Assembly (NCBI GenBank): GCA_028823105.1
Contig: JAPKCC010000008.1
Location: 1-55,093, forward strand
DNA from: Phycisphaerales bacterium
GTDB lineage: Bacteria > Planctomycetota > Phycisphaerae > Phycisphaerales > SM1A02
DNA: 55,093 bases
Direction: 5' to 3'
Positions 35,357 through 44,145 of this stretch are shown one piece after another. Position 1 is the first letter of the stretch; each line of letters begins with the position of its first letter. The position numbers were made by a program, and so were the translations under genes. The notes beneath the pieces were generated by a model, which had not been told where the DNA came from, did not search any database, and saw only the letters and a list, made by a program, of their open reading frames with translations.

Positions 35357-38175
35357 CGTCGGAGTCGGCCCTGCAGCGAACCGTCGGAACCCTGTTCCCG
35401 TGACAACTCGAGCAGTCGTTCCGCTTCCAGAAGGTCCTGTCGAGAGGCATCGTCGCTTCTCGAACCCAGGCTCGCGCGGTAGGCCAGGCAGAGCCCGACT
35501 TCTGCGGTCAGTTCCGAATCGTGGGTCTCGATCTCAAGGAGCGCGCGGCCGATCACGATCGTCTGGTCGAGACGTTGAAGGATTCGGGCGTCATCGCTCG
35601 GTTCGCCACCCGCCTGAATCATCTCAGCACGAACCGCGATGGCGACCTCGGTCAGATAGCGATCCGCCCGAATCGCGAGTCGTCGGGCGTCGGCGTCGGG
35701 AAGGGTTTGAAGCCGCGGCTCGATGATCGAATCGCGGAATCGGGCGATTTCCGCCGCGAACGACGATGGGTCACCGCCGTCGAGTTTTATGAGCCGGGAT
35801 GCGATGGACATGGCCTTCATCAGATCGGTCACGGCGCCTCGGCGGTCCATGGGATCGAGCCATGCCACTTCGAAGGTCAGATCGAGATGCTGCTTCAGAT
35901 GACGGCGGGCGGTTGCAGGGGCTTCCTCGATCAGAAGTTCCTGCAGATACAGATGTGCCTTGGCGAGATCACGCCGGGTCCGGCCGGATTCGATTCGTGC
36001 GGACTCGTCGGCGAGGCGTTCCCGACGAGCCAGAGATTTTTCCATCAAGGTTCGAGCGGCGGACCGATCACCAAGTGTTCGTTGCGCATCGGCCATCCGC
36101 ATCTCGAGAATCGCGAGGTCACGATCCCCGGCATCGCCACGGCGGGCGTGGAAATCGTGCGATTTCTGATACTCGACCAGGGCGCCTTCGATGTCGTCGG
36201 AGAGGAAAAGCAGATCCGCACGGTCGGTGCCCAGCATGGCCAGTTGACGTGCGAAATTCTGTCCGGACATGGTCTCGGCCGTCTTGAACAGCGAGATCGC
36301 GGTGTCGAGATGTGCCGAGCGGTCCTCTCGGGAACTGGCATCCGCTTCCTCCATCGACAGCTGGGCCTCCACCAGGAGCAATTCGACAGACTCCGGATGA
36401 TTTCGGCGGACGTCACCGAGTTCCTTGGCGATGCTCGCACGGATCTGGGCTGCGGCCCGTCGATCGCCAAGGGAGGGATTTCGGCGCTGCCACTGGATCC
36501 GAGCCTGTTGCAGTCGGAGGCCGAGCCGTCGGGCGAGGATGACCACGTCGTCGGGAACCGCTCGGTTCGCGGCGTCCAGTCGCTCGAGCATGAGTTTGCC
36601 GAGGGAACTCGCGGTGTCGAGTTGATTCGCCTCTTGTAGGGATTGGATGAGGCTCTCGGTTCCCAGCGCCGCGGATTCGATCTCCAGATCGGCCAGCGCG
36701 GCACGAACGAGTTCCGCCGATTCGGCCCGACTCGATTCCGCGGCGGCGCGGGCGGATGCGAGATCCGCTTGATTCTGGGCCGCCCGAGCAGTCAGGACCG
36801 CGACGGTGGCGAGTGATGCGAATGCGATGGCCAGCACGCAGGCGGCGGCGACCGCGAATCCGGCGCGGTGCCGGGCGACGAATCGCGTCGTGATGTAGGC
36901 AATCGACTCGGGTCTCGCTTCGACCGGAAGTCCATCCAGATGTCTTTGCAGATCAGCGACGAATTCACGCGGTGAGGAGTATCGGCGCGACGGTTCTCGT
37001 CGAAGCGCCTTGAGGATGATCACATCCAGATCGCCGTCGAGGCGTCGCCGAATCCGGTCGATCCTGCTGTTCCGAACGGACGCGATTCTGCGGGCGGTGT
37101 CCGGATCGACGGTGGCGGTCGAGATCGCCTCGCTCGGCCGGATCGGCTCGGTCTCGAGTTTTGCGTTCCGGATGCTGACGTATCCGCGGTCGACGTCGGC
37201 GAAAGGCAGCCGTCCGGTGAGAAGTTCGTAGAGCACCACGCCCAGCGAGTAGACGTCCGCGCGGGTTCCGATCGCATCGCCCGTGAACTGCTCGGGGGCC
37301 GCATAGTCCGGCGTGAGCACGCCCTCACCCGCCTGGGTCATTCCGCTGCCTAGGCCGCCGATGTCGGGGTTGACGATCTTCGCGATGCCGAAGTCCAGGA
37401 GTTTCGGATCGCCGTTTGGAGTCACGAGGATGTTGTCGGGTTTGATGTCCCGATGCACCACGAGGTTCTCGTGAGCGTGTTGCACGGCGAGTGCGATTCG
37501 CATGCAGAGTTTGACTCGATCGTCGATCGAGAGACGCTCCCGATCGCAGTAGGTACTGACCGAGACGCCTTCGACGAATTCCATCGCCAGCCACGGTCGA
37601 TCGTCCTCGAGCGTCCCGCCGTCGATGAGTCTTGCGATGTCCGGATGATCAAGGGAGGCGAGCACCTGCCGCTCGAGTTCGAAACGTTTGACCACCGTCT
37701 CGTCGGCGGCCGATCTCGAGAGGATCTTGATGGCCACCCGTTGCCGGAAACCGCCTTCGGCACGAAAGCCTTCCCAGACCTCACCGAATCCACCACGGCC
37801 GATTGGCACCGCGGCTTCGATTCGAAATACGCCGACTCGATCCGGTCGCTGGAATCGCCGCGCGGTCCGACGTCCATCCGTGGCTGATCCACCACGGCTC
37901 GGAAGCGGTGGGACGCCGGAAACCGGCGTGATCGCCGCGGTCTGCATTCCAGTGGGATCGTCGGCGAGGTCGATGGTCGCGTCCATTGGCGCAGAACGAT
38001 CATCGAGCAGGGCCTTCAATTCCTGATGGAGTGCGTCGTCTGCGCCGGCCTCGATCCGGATGAACGTGGCTCGTTCGCTCTCGGGCCGGTCCAACGCAGC
38101 GATCAGGAGTTCATGGACGCGTTGAGCATGCGTACCTTCATCCGGCGAGTGATCCTCATGCCTGTTCTCTGCCAT
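35329..38175 (-). CDS. Transmembrane Ser/Thr protein kinase with TPR-like extracytoplasmic part
   Basis: A 948-residue Hanks-type kinase. After an N-terminal helical segment (AQRVHELLIAALDRPESERATF) typical of planctomycete kinases, the kinase domain has IGRGGFGEV (126-134), Lys150 in VAIKIL, HRDIKPDNI (241 on), DFG (261) and APEQF. A single helix is near 440-465 (RHRAGFAVAAACVLAIAFASLATV). The C-terminal 470 residues are helical, possibly TPR-type sensor repeats. All catalytic residues are present, so it should be active. ATG at 38175 has GGAG upstream; the frame opens to 38256 in the leader. It overlaps the VTT gene tail-to-tail. Ligand unknown. Confidence 0.92.
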   Translation of the reverse strand: MAENRHEDHSPDEGTHAQRVHELLIAALDRPESERATFIRIEAGADDALHQELKALLDDRSAPMDATIDLADDPTGMQTAAITPVSGVPPLPSRGGSATDGRRTARRFQRPDRVGVFRIEAAVPIGRGGFGEVWEGFRAEGGFRQRVAIKILSRSAADETVVKRFELERQVLASLDHPDIARLIDGGTLEDDRPWLAMEFVEGVSVSTYCDRERLSIDDRVKLCMRIALAVQHAHENLVVHRDIKPDNILVTPNGDPKLLDFGIAKIVNPDIGGLGSGMTQAGEGVLTPDYAAPEQFTGDAIGTRADVYSLGVVLYELLTGRLPFADVDRGYVSIRNAKLETEPIRPSEAISTATVDPDTARRIASVRNSRIDRIRRRLDGDLDVIILKALRREPSRRYSSPREFVADLQRHLDGLPVEARPESIAYITTRFVARHRAGFAVAAACVLAIAFASLATVAVLTARAAQNQADLASARAAAESSRAESAELVRAALADLEIESAALGTESLIQSLQEANQLDTASSLGKLMLERLDAANRAVPDDVVILARRLGLRLQQARIQWQRRNPSLGDRRAAAQIRASIAKELGDVRRNHPESVELLLVEAQLSMEEADASSREDRSAHLDTAISLFKTAETMSGQNFARQLAMLGTDRADLLFLSDDIEGALVEYQKSHDFHARRGDAGDRDLAILEMRMADAQRTLGDRSAARTLMEKSLARRERLADESARIESGRTRRDLAKAHLYLQELLIEEAPATARRHLKQHLDLTFEVAWLDPMDRRGAVTDLMKAMSIASRLIKLDGGDPSSFAAEIARFRDSIIEPRLQTLPDADARRLAIRADRYLTEVAIAVRAEMIQAGGEPSDDARILQRLDQTIVIGRALLEIETHDSELTAEVGLCLAYRASLGSRSDDASRQDLLEAERLLELSREQGSDGSLQGRLRRQLDAAAPA

Positions 38176-38339
38176 GGGCGATCTCCGTGGAAGGTGACTC
38201 GCGATTGAGGATACCCGGATCACAACAATGTCATTCACGTGGAGCGGAAAAGACACTGGCGGGCGAGATACCGCCGCACTCGATCAGGGATCGATGCAAG
38301 ATCGGGCGAACGCCGAGTTAGGCGATGGAAACACAGCCG

Positions 38340-40424
38340 TCAGAAGGTACAAGGGCCCCAGAGTGCGAAGAGGATGCCGAAGTCCTGAGCATCGACGATC
38401 CCGTCGCCCGAAAGGTCTTGTGGACAGTTATCGCAGGGCCCCCAGGCACTCATCATGCTCCCGATGTCATATCCGTTCACGATACCGTCACCGTTGAAGT
38501 CGGCTTGGTTGCAGTCCGGAATCGGGAGAGTCTCAAGGCCAAGAAGGTTGATCGATGGGCCGGCCCTTTTGCTGGGCTTGAATGCGACACTCAGGGTCGG
38601 CTGCCCGGTCTGCATGGTGCCGCCCTGCCCGATTGCGATCGCGGGCGACTGAGAGGTCAGCGGGACGACGTTCACGAGCTCGAGGACGAAGCGCCCGAAG
38701 TTGGCGGAATCGGGCGTCACTCGGAGGATCATGAGTTCCGGGGAAGGTCCATCGGTTGCAATGATGATTTCCGGGCCAGGCTCGGCGTCGAGGCTCCCAG
38801 CGGCGATCGCGGACAGAGGCCGGTTGAGTTGGATGCTCGAGGTCGAGAATTGATTCGTCTGCTGGGTGATGTCCAGAGTTCCAGCCGAGGTCACGGTCAG
38901 CATTTCGGCTCGGCCATCAGCATCGAGATCTGCGGACGCGACGTCGATCGGAATGCCCGAGAGAAATGTGGTTCCGATGACTTCCAGCAGGCCGGTCGAG
39001 GAATCCGGCTGAACGATGCTGAGAATGCCGACCCGTACCTCTCCTTGAAGCGCGGCGGCCGATCCGCCGACGCCCAACGGCGCATCGGGGTCTTTCTTGT
39101 TTTCATCCTCGATGGGAGAGGATGGGCCCGGCTCGTCTCCGACTTCGACTTCCGCGGTCTTTGCAAAACTACCGTCGTCGTTGGATCGATAGCCGGTGGC
39201 CTTTCCCGACGCCTTTGAGACCACGACGAGATCCGTTCCATCCGATCCGAAGTTGGCGGCGCCGCTGCCGAGATTCGCGGGACACAATGACGCTGGATTT
39301 CCATCGACGGCGAGCGGGTCGGCCTCAAAGAGATCACTGGGATCATTCGAGGGGTTGAGAAAGATGGAAACGGTCGCATCTCCGAAGTTCGAGATGGCGA
39401 GGTCGATGTTGCCGTCACCGTCGAAATCGCCGCTGGCGATGTCGCTGGGTTGATTTCCGAGGGGGTAGTCGAAAGGGCCGAGCAAGTCGCCACTGGCGGT
39501 GGGGCTGTAGATCTGCATCTTCCCAGCGTCGGTCGCCGTGATGATCTCATCCAATCCGTCACGGTTGAGATCTGCGGTCTCGATCGCGGTGGGGGATGCG
39601 GCGAGCGATCGCTGGTTCGCGAGTGATGGACTGTTAAACGTCTCCGCGGCCTCGATCATCGCCGTGGCCAGTTCGATGTCCCCGTCACCGTCGAGATCAC
39701 GGAAGTCGACAACGATTCTTCGACCGGGGAGGGGGCGGGTCAGAATGCTTGAGAAGGGATTCGGTCCGAGTCCGCCCTCCGAGTAGAGAAGATTGATCTC
39801 CTCCCCGAGCGGCGGAAGCAGTGAGGATTCACCGGGTCCGATGATCAAGCCGCCTTGGAGCAATGCCGAATTCTCCACGAACAGACGGACGGACGATGGG
39901 CCCTTCGGGACGAAGGCATCCAACTCGATCGACAGCGCGGCGGCGGGTCTCAGATGCAGGGTGACCGATGATGCGTAGGTCTGCTCCGCCAGAGCGAGCA
40001 TACTGGCGAACCCCGACTTGCCGACATCCACATGGTTGAACGAGGCGGCGGAAGCTGGAAGATCGATGCGGAGGCGGCCTGGACGGTTGGGCAAGTTCGA
40101 GGGCTGGCCCCCGATCTCAGTGAGGGACCCAACTTTGAAGAGGGAATTGGGTTCCGTGGCGACCAGCGTGACGTCGTTCCTGCCCACCAGAAGATCTTGG
40201 ACATTCAGGGTGTTGGCAATGATCCGCAGCGGCGGGCTGGCAAGGTCGAAAAGTGCTGTATCGAAGATCGACGGCACGGACTGTGTCGACCAGTTGGCCG
40301 GATTTTCGAATTGCCCACCGGCGGGATTGACCCACTCGAAGGTCTGCGTCTGAGCGATCGCAGGTCCGGCGAGCAGGCTGGTGGAAACGACGCCATACAA
40401 CAAGAGGTATTTCTTCGGTCTCAT
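38340..40424 (-). CDS. Secreted FG-GAP/VCBS-repeat protein with dockerin-like ending
   Basis: A 694-residue exported protein. The signal peptide MRPKKYLLLYGVVSTSLLAG ends near AIAQ. The N-terminal part has a beta-rich autotransporter-like or carbohydrate-type region (FEWVNPAGGQFENPANWST). The middle has FG-GAP calcium repeats (DLNRDGLDEIITAT, DFDGDGNIDLAISN, DLDADGRAEMLTVT). It ends with two dockerin/EF-hand loops, DFNGDGIVNGYDIGSMMSAWG and DLSGDGIVDAQDFGILFALWG, separated by CDNC. These planctomycete dockerins occur without cellulosomes. GGGAG lies nine bases before the ATG, and a possible promoter lies at 40478-40506. Confidence 0.85.
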   Translation of the reverse strand: MRPKKYLLLYGVVSTSLLAGPAIAQTQTFEWVNPAGGQFENPANWSTQSVPSIFDTALFDLASPPLRIIANTLNVQDLLVGRNDVTLVATEPNSLFKVGSLTEIGGQPSNLPNRPGRLRIDLPASAASFNHVDVGKSGFASMLALAEQTYASSVTLHLRPAAALSIELDAFVPKGPSSVRLFVENSALLQGGLIIGPGESSLLPPLGEEINLLYSEGGLGPNPFSSILTRPLPGRRIVVDFRDLDGDGDIELATAMIEAAETFNSPSLANQRSLAASPTAIETADLNRDGLDEIITATDAGKMQIYSPTASGDLLGPFDYPLGNQPSDIASGDFDGDGNIDLAISNFGDATVSIFLNPSNDPSDLFEADPLAVDGNPASLCPANLGSGAANFGSDGTDLVVVSKASGKATGYRSNDDGSFAKTAEVEVGDEPGPSSPIEDENKKDPDAPLGVGGSAAALQGEVRVGILSIVQPDSSTGLLEVIGTTFLSGIPIDVASADLDADGRAEMLTVTSAGTLDITQQTNQFSTSSIQLNRPLSAIAAGSLDAEPGPEIIIATDGPSPELMILRVTPDSANFGRFVLELVNVVPLTSQSPAIAIGQGGTMQTGQPTLSVAFKPSKRAGPSINLLGLETLPIPDCNQADFNGDGIVNGYDIGSMMSAWGPCDNCPQDLSGDGIVDAQDFGILFALWGPCTF

Positions 40425-40477
40425 CTTGGAATCTCCCAGGTGGAGCGGGGCCGATGGGTAGGTCGGGATTCAACTTC

Positions 40478-40506
40478 ATTTTGACCGATACCGATTCTGA
40501 ACTCAA
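40478..40506 (-). promoter_or_regulatory. Possible sigma70 promoter for the dockerin gene
   Basis: On the minus strand TTGAGT (40501-40506) and CAAAAT (40478-40483) are 17 bp apart, a fair match to -35/-10 boxes (TTGACA/TATAAT). The predicted transcript start is about 45-50 bases before the ATG at 40424. Confidence 0.4.
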
Positions 40507-40724
40507 TCAAAGATCGCTCAGATAGGAAATTCCCTTTCTGGCGGAGTGGTGGTGGGAGGCGGTGCGGGGTCGCTATGAGTGAATCATGCATGCATCCGGG
40601 TAGTCGGAGCAGCCACCTTCGTGACGCGAGAATCGATATTTCTTGCGTTTTCGGCGTTTTAGGGTTCATGCCCTTCATGGTTTTTATGGTCTTCATAACC
40701 ATTGCCATGAAACGAAAAGAAACG

Positions 40725-40753
40725 AAAAAAATACCCCCGGCCGGAGCCGGGGG
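40725..40753 (-). terminator. Strong minus-strand intrinsic terminator
   Basis: CCCCCGGC (734-741 of 40xxx) pairs perfectly with GCCGGGGG (746-753), loop CGGA. On the minus strand the stem is followed by TATTTTTTTCG. It can only terminate RNA made from the minus strand between here and the DUF1573 gene, where no protein gene is seen. It is 300 bp before the dockerin gene start. Confidence 0.8.
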
Positions 40754-40905
40754 CGGAGGGAGGGAAAAGGGCTGGTTGAAGCCGAATCGGACCGGAAGGG
40801 AATCCAGTACGAGCCGGAGGAGTCAGAGCCTCAGAGAACCTGAGGGAACTGAATTTAGTGGGTTCCAGAGTTCCTGACTCAAAGATCAGGACGACCGGAC
40901 ACCAT
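40725..40905 (-). ncRNA. Candidate structured small RNA or attenuator leader
   Basis: Reading the minus strand: an eight-codon frame (MVSGRPDL) has AAGGAG right before its ATG at 40905; its stop overlaps the first base of an outer stem, GAGTCAG (40880-40874) with CTGACTC (40826-40820). Inside are smaller pairings (GAACC at 40865-40861 with GGTTC at 40840-40836). The terminator at 40725-40753 closes it. No family is recognised, the promoter is not identified, and no conservation test was run. Confidence 0.3.
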
Positions 40906-41092
40906 CTCTCCTTGACGATGCCTCGTGCATCGGTGATTCAAATATCGCACGTCAGAAGTCAAAAGCAAGCGAAAGGTGGACGGAATACGGCTTTTTCCGG
41001 TCTTGCCGTCATGATTCGTACCAAGGCGTCCGATTCCTTACCGGTCTCTCGCCCGTCCGGGCTGACGACGCGGGCCGGATGATGCAGCGGGG

Positions 41093-41101
41093 TGCTACAA
41101 T
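41093..41101 (+). promoter_or_regulatory. Extended -10 promoter for the DUF1573 gene
   Basis: TGCTACAAT is an extended -10 (TGn plus TACAAT, close to TATAAT). It lies 35 bp before the chosen ATG at 41136, giving a short leader. No strong -35 is seen, which suits extended -10 promoters. Confidence 0.45.
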
Positions 41102-41135
41102 TTCCGGTTCGGTTTTCCCTCATATGGAGCACGCC

Positions 41136-42395
41136 ATGTTCGGACAGATTCACCATCATTCCACCGCCCGGGGTACACGATTCGTCCGTCTAGGGGCTTC
41201 TCTGGTCATCGCCACCGGGCTTTCGGCGGTGTTGGGATGTGATCCGCCCGCGACGCCGGGGCCGGAAACACCACCCGTGGCTCAGGAGTCGGCTCAGCGG
41301 AACAAGCCGGTTCGCGACTCTGGGATTCAGGTCCCAGTGGCTCGAACGATCGCGGATCTACCGCTCGGATCGGCCGTCACCCTGGTGGACGCACCGCCGG
41401 TGGAGGTGGTCCCTGCTCTTCTGGACTTCGGTTTCATCGCACCGAATGAGGACGCCAGCGGGTCAGTCAAGATCTTCAATAAGGGGACGGAACCTTTGAT
41501 GATTCTTGCCGCCGAACCCTCCTGCAAGTGCACCACGCTCAATGATCTCTCCGGCACGATCATTCCTCCCGGAGGAAGCGTCGACCTGGAGGCGAAACTC
41601 GATGGAGCACCCAACACCGGCCCGAAGACCGCATCGATCAAGGTTCTCTTCGATGGATACTCCGTGGTTCAAGTCGTCGATCTGAAAGCAGAGATCGCCC
41701 TTCCGATTCGAGCCATTCCGCCTCACATCAACGCGGTGCGAAACCAAAATCGGCAGGGACGAATCGTGGTCGAGTCGATCGACGGTGAGCCGTTCTCGGT
41801 GTGTTCGATGCATGGTCTCCCGCCGACCTTTCTCGGGTTCGATCCTGCTACCGACACTCCCAGAAGCCAGTACATCCTCACGTACGATCTGGACACAATT
41901 CCCACGCCCTATCCGAGATATCTGGTGATCGAGACCGATCGGCCAGACACGCCCATGGTCGACATCTATCTCCGTCACGAGACGACGCTGCCGAAGCCGA
42001 ATCGAAATCTGCGTATGGCCGGCGGATTCCGGTTTCCCTTGGGTCTCATCAAGCAAGGTGGGTATGCCGACTTCGAGGTCTCCTTCGATACGGTGGCCCA
42101 GCCGATCGCCACGGTGATCAGCGAGACCTCCGACTGTCGAGCGGAAATGCTTGGCACGCGTACCGAGGAGACGGCGAAGGGGCTGCTCACGATCGTGATG
42201 ATTCGCGTGACACCGGCATCGGACTACGAGGGCGTCCTCTACGCACCGCTTTCCGCCATGACCTCCGGCGGTGAGATGGCCGCGTTCCATGTCTTTGGCA
42301 TCGTCTCGCCGGACGGCGAGCCGTGCGTCGGGCCGACGATCGAACCCGTGTCGCCGCCGACCGCCGGTAAAGCGACCGTGAAACCAGCCGGTTGA
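41136..42395 (+). CDS. DUF1573 lipoprotein
   Basis: A 419-residue protein. The start ATG at 41136 has GGAG six bases upstream (ATG at 41124 and 41079 are alternatives). The signal ends in a lipobox LSAVLGC (Cys near 35). The first domain is DUF1573: LLDFGFIAPNEDASGSVKIFNKGTEPL and the metal-like ILAAEPSCKCTTL motif, followed by the PGGSVDLEAKLD strand. More beta-rich domains follow (YPRYLVIETDRPDTPMVDIYLRH). In Planctomycetes such proteins are numerous and thought to bind or scaffold at the surface; the exact role is unknown. A clean terminator follows at 42436. Confidence 0.85.
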   Translation: MFGQIHHHSTARGTRFVRLGASLVIATGLSAVLGCDPPATPGPETPPVAQESAQRNKPVRDSGIQVPVARTIADLPLGSAVTLVDAPPVEVVPALLDFGFIAPNEDASGSVKIFNKGTEPLMILAAEPSCKCTTLNDLSGTIIPPGGSVDLEAKLDGAPNTGPKTASIKVLFDGYSVVQVVDLKAEIALPIRAIPPHINAVRNQNRQGRIVVESIDGEPFSVCSMHGLPPTFLGFDPATDTPRSQYILTYDLDTIPTPYPRYLVIETDRPDTPMVDIYLRHETTLPKPNRNLRMAGGFRFPLGLIKQGGYADFEVSFDTVAQPIATVISETSDCRAEMLGTRTEETAKGLLTIVMIRVTPASDYEGVLYAPLSAMTSGGEMAAFHVFGIVSPDGEPCVGPTIEPVSPPTAGKATVKPAG

Positions 42396-42435
42396 TCTAT
42401 TGATCTGACCGCGACTCGCTCGCAGGAATTCCAGG

Positions 42436-42468
42436 ACCGTTCGCAGGTGAGTGCGAACGGTTCTTTTC
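42436..42468 (+). terminator. Terminator after the DUF1573 gene
   Basis: ACCGTTCGCA (42436-42445) pairs with TGCGAACGGT (42452-42461), loop GGTGAG, followed by TCTTTTCG. It stops plus-strand transcription 41 bp past the stop codon, before the convergent exporter gene. Confidence 0.85.
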
Positions 42469-42510
42469 GTGTGGAATCCTCATGCTCATCTTCGAAACGA
42501 AGGTCTGCAA

Positions 42511-43353
42511 TCAGAGGCCGAGTGGATCGAGCATTTGGAAGCCGGCGACAATGAGCAAGGTAATGAAACAGCCTCGGATCACAGCGAGCGGAAGTCGATG
42601 AAGCATTCTGGCCCCGATCCAACTTCCGAGAATCGCGGTTGGCACGATGGCTATGGCGATGCCGATCGACTCGGTCGGTGAGAGCGAGGTGCCGTCCGGA
42701 CCTGAGAGTTGGCTCAAAGAGAGGTTCTTGTAGATGGCTCCGATGACCGCCATCGGGACCGTGACCGCGGCGGCGAGCGCGATCGAATTCCGAAGCGGAA
42801 GTCTTGCCGCGAATCGAAGCCCGGGTACCGCGATGGTTCCACCCCCGATGCCGAGCAAGCCGCCCATGAATCCCATCACGCCGCCGATGCCGGCAAGCAC
42901 CGGAAGCGAGGTCCTTGGCTCGGCGCGATCTTCAACGATCCTCGTCGCGGTCGTGCGGGATTTTTCTCGCCGCAGCTTTCCGTTCGACCACATCCGGAGC
43001 GACTCACTGACCGCGAGAATCAGAAGGAGCCCTCCGAAGAGTCGCTCGAGCATGGTTGCATCGAGTCGATTGCTGACGCCGACCCCCAACAGCACGAAGA
43101 GGACGGCTGCGGGCACAAGCTTCCGGACGAGTCGAAAATCGATGGCCCCGGCGCGATGGTGGGTGATCGTCGCGGTCCCCGAGACGAAGACGTTCAGGAT
43201 CATCGCCGCAGCCTGATAGACCTGCTGGTCCGGCGCGATGATGAGGGAGGCCGCAGGAATGAAGACTGTCGATCCGCCGATTCCCAAGAGCCCACCGACC
43301 AACCCGGCGATCAGTCCGATTCCCGCAAATGACGCCATGTCGAAGAGAGCCAT
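42511..43353 (-). CDS. TauE/SafE-family sulfite/organosulfonate exporter-like permease
   Basis: A 280-residue membrane protein of about eight helices. It has the duplicated family motif: GIGLIAGLVGGLLGIGGSTVF near the start and GVMGFMGGLLGIGGGTIAVPGL near the middle. The loop between halves is short and basic (KLRREKSRTT). Family members export sulfite, sulfonates or related anions; the substrate is unknown. The ATG at 43353 starts the natural N-terminus (MALFDMASFAG). It is convergent to the DUF1573 gene and divergent to the 3D-domain gene. Confidence 0.85.
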   Translation of the reverse strand: MALFDMASFAGIGLIAGLVGGLLGIGGSTVFIPAASLIIAPDQQVYQAAAMILNVFVSGTATITHHRAGAIDFRLVRKLVPAAVLFVLLGVGVSNRLDATMLERLFGGLLLILAVSESLRMWSNGKLRREKSRTTATRIVEDRAEPRTSLPVLAGIGGVMGFMGGLLGIGGGTIAVPGLRFAARLPLRNSIALAAAVTVPMAVIGAIYKNLSLSQLSGPDGTSLSPTESIGIAIAIVPTAILGSWIGARMLHRLPLAVIRGCFITLLIVAGFQMLDPLGL

Positions 43354-43554
43354 TGCTGGAGTGTACGCCGACCTCCGCATCGGGTTGTGACGATTGCAAG
43401 GAAGGGGATGGTCCTGAAACCGGAAGCGAGCGGAGATCGAGGAGGATTCGGTTGCTCTCGGGCAGGCATCGGACAGTCTGAAGGTTCGTAAGGCTCGGAT
43501 TGGTCCGGGCGTGAGCCAACCTGCTGCTGACGGCGACGTCGAGAGATTTCCAAC

Positions 43555-44067
43555 ATGCGAAGACCCGGGTCAATCACGACGTTCGTAGGGGCGGTTCTCT
43601 TGGTCGCTACCTCCCTGCTTCGGGGCAGTGGTATCAAATCCATTGATGCGGCGAGCATCGTCTCGCTCGCAGATACCACCCTCACGCCTCGATTCCACGA
43701 TGGCCGGCCGATCATTCCGGTCAAGTCCCTCCGGATGCGGGTGACTGCGTATAGCCCCGATTATCGATCTTGCGGCGATCAGGCCGACGGCATCACCGCC
43801 AGTGGCTATTCGGTGCAGACCAACGGTGGTCGACTGGTGGCGGCAGATCGACGAATGTTCAAATTCGGCGAGCTGATCTCCATTCCAGGCTATGCCTCCG
43901 AACATGTGGTCCCAGTGCTGGATCGCGGTGGCGCCATCAAGGGAAATCGAATCGACGTGCTTTACCCAACCCACGAGAGAGCCATGCAATGGGGCGTCAA
44001 GCACCTCATCGTGACGGTCTGGGCGTACGCCGACGACCGACCGATCGGGTTCAAGCGGCCTCGATGA
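43555..44067 (+). CDS. Secreted 3D-domain (double-psi beta-barrel) protein
   Basis: A 170-residue protein. A signal-like helix (about 7-24) is followed by the 3D domain: LRMRVTAYSPDYRSCGDQADG, then GRLVAADRRMFKFGELISIPGY and VLDRGGAIKGNRIDVLYPTHERAMQWG. The aspartates and glycines of the catalytic DPBB fold of MltA/YabE-type enzymes are kept. It probably cleaves or binds peptidoglycan glycan in the periplasm. It lacks the LysM or G5 domains found in some relatives. The comM gene follows 78 bp downstream. Confidence 0.82.
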   Translation: MRRPGSITTFVGAVLLVATSLLRGSGIKSIDAASIVSLADTTLTPRFHDGRPIIPVKSLRMRVTAYSPDYRSCGDQADGITASGYSVQTNGGRLVAADRRMFKFGELISIPGYASEHVVPVLDRGGAIKGNRIDVLYPTHERAMQWGVKHLIVTVWAYADDRPIGFKRPR

Positions 44068-44145
44068 ATCTCCCTTCGGTGCGGTGAGACGGCATCGCGG
44101 CGTTTCCGCCCGACTCAAGGAACGGTCCGAGTCCTTGTCTACGGT

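Larger units (their letters stand above)
40425..41135. other. 711-bp non-coding region with promoter and RNA-like signals
   Basis: Short frames on both strands here show no protein family. I see instead: a minus-strand promoter-like pair before the dockerin gene, a strong minus-strand terminator (40725-40753), a structured segment with a short leader-like frame above it (to 40905), and an extended -10 for the DUF1573 gene. Parts of the region are more AT-rich than the genes around it. Confidence 0.5.

Noticed and set aside
40575-40877. Plus-strand 100-codon frame before the DUF1573 gene
   Set aside because: Runs through a GC terminator hairpin and inverted repeats; translation has no recognisable features.
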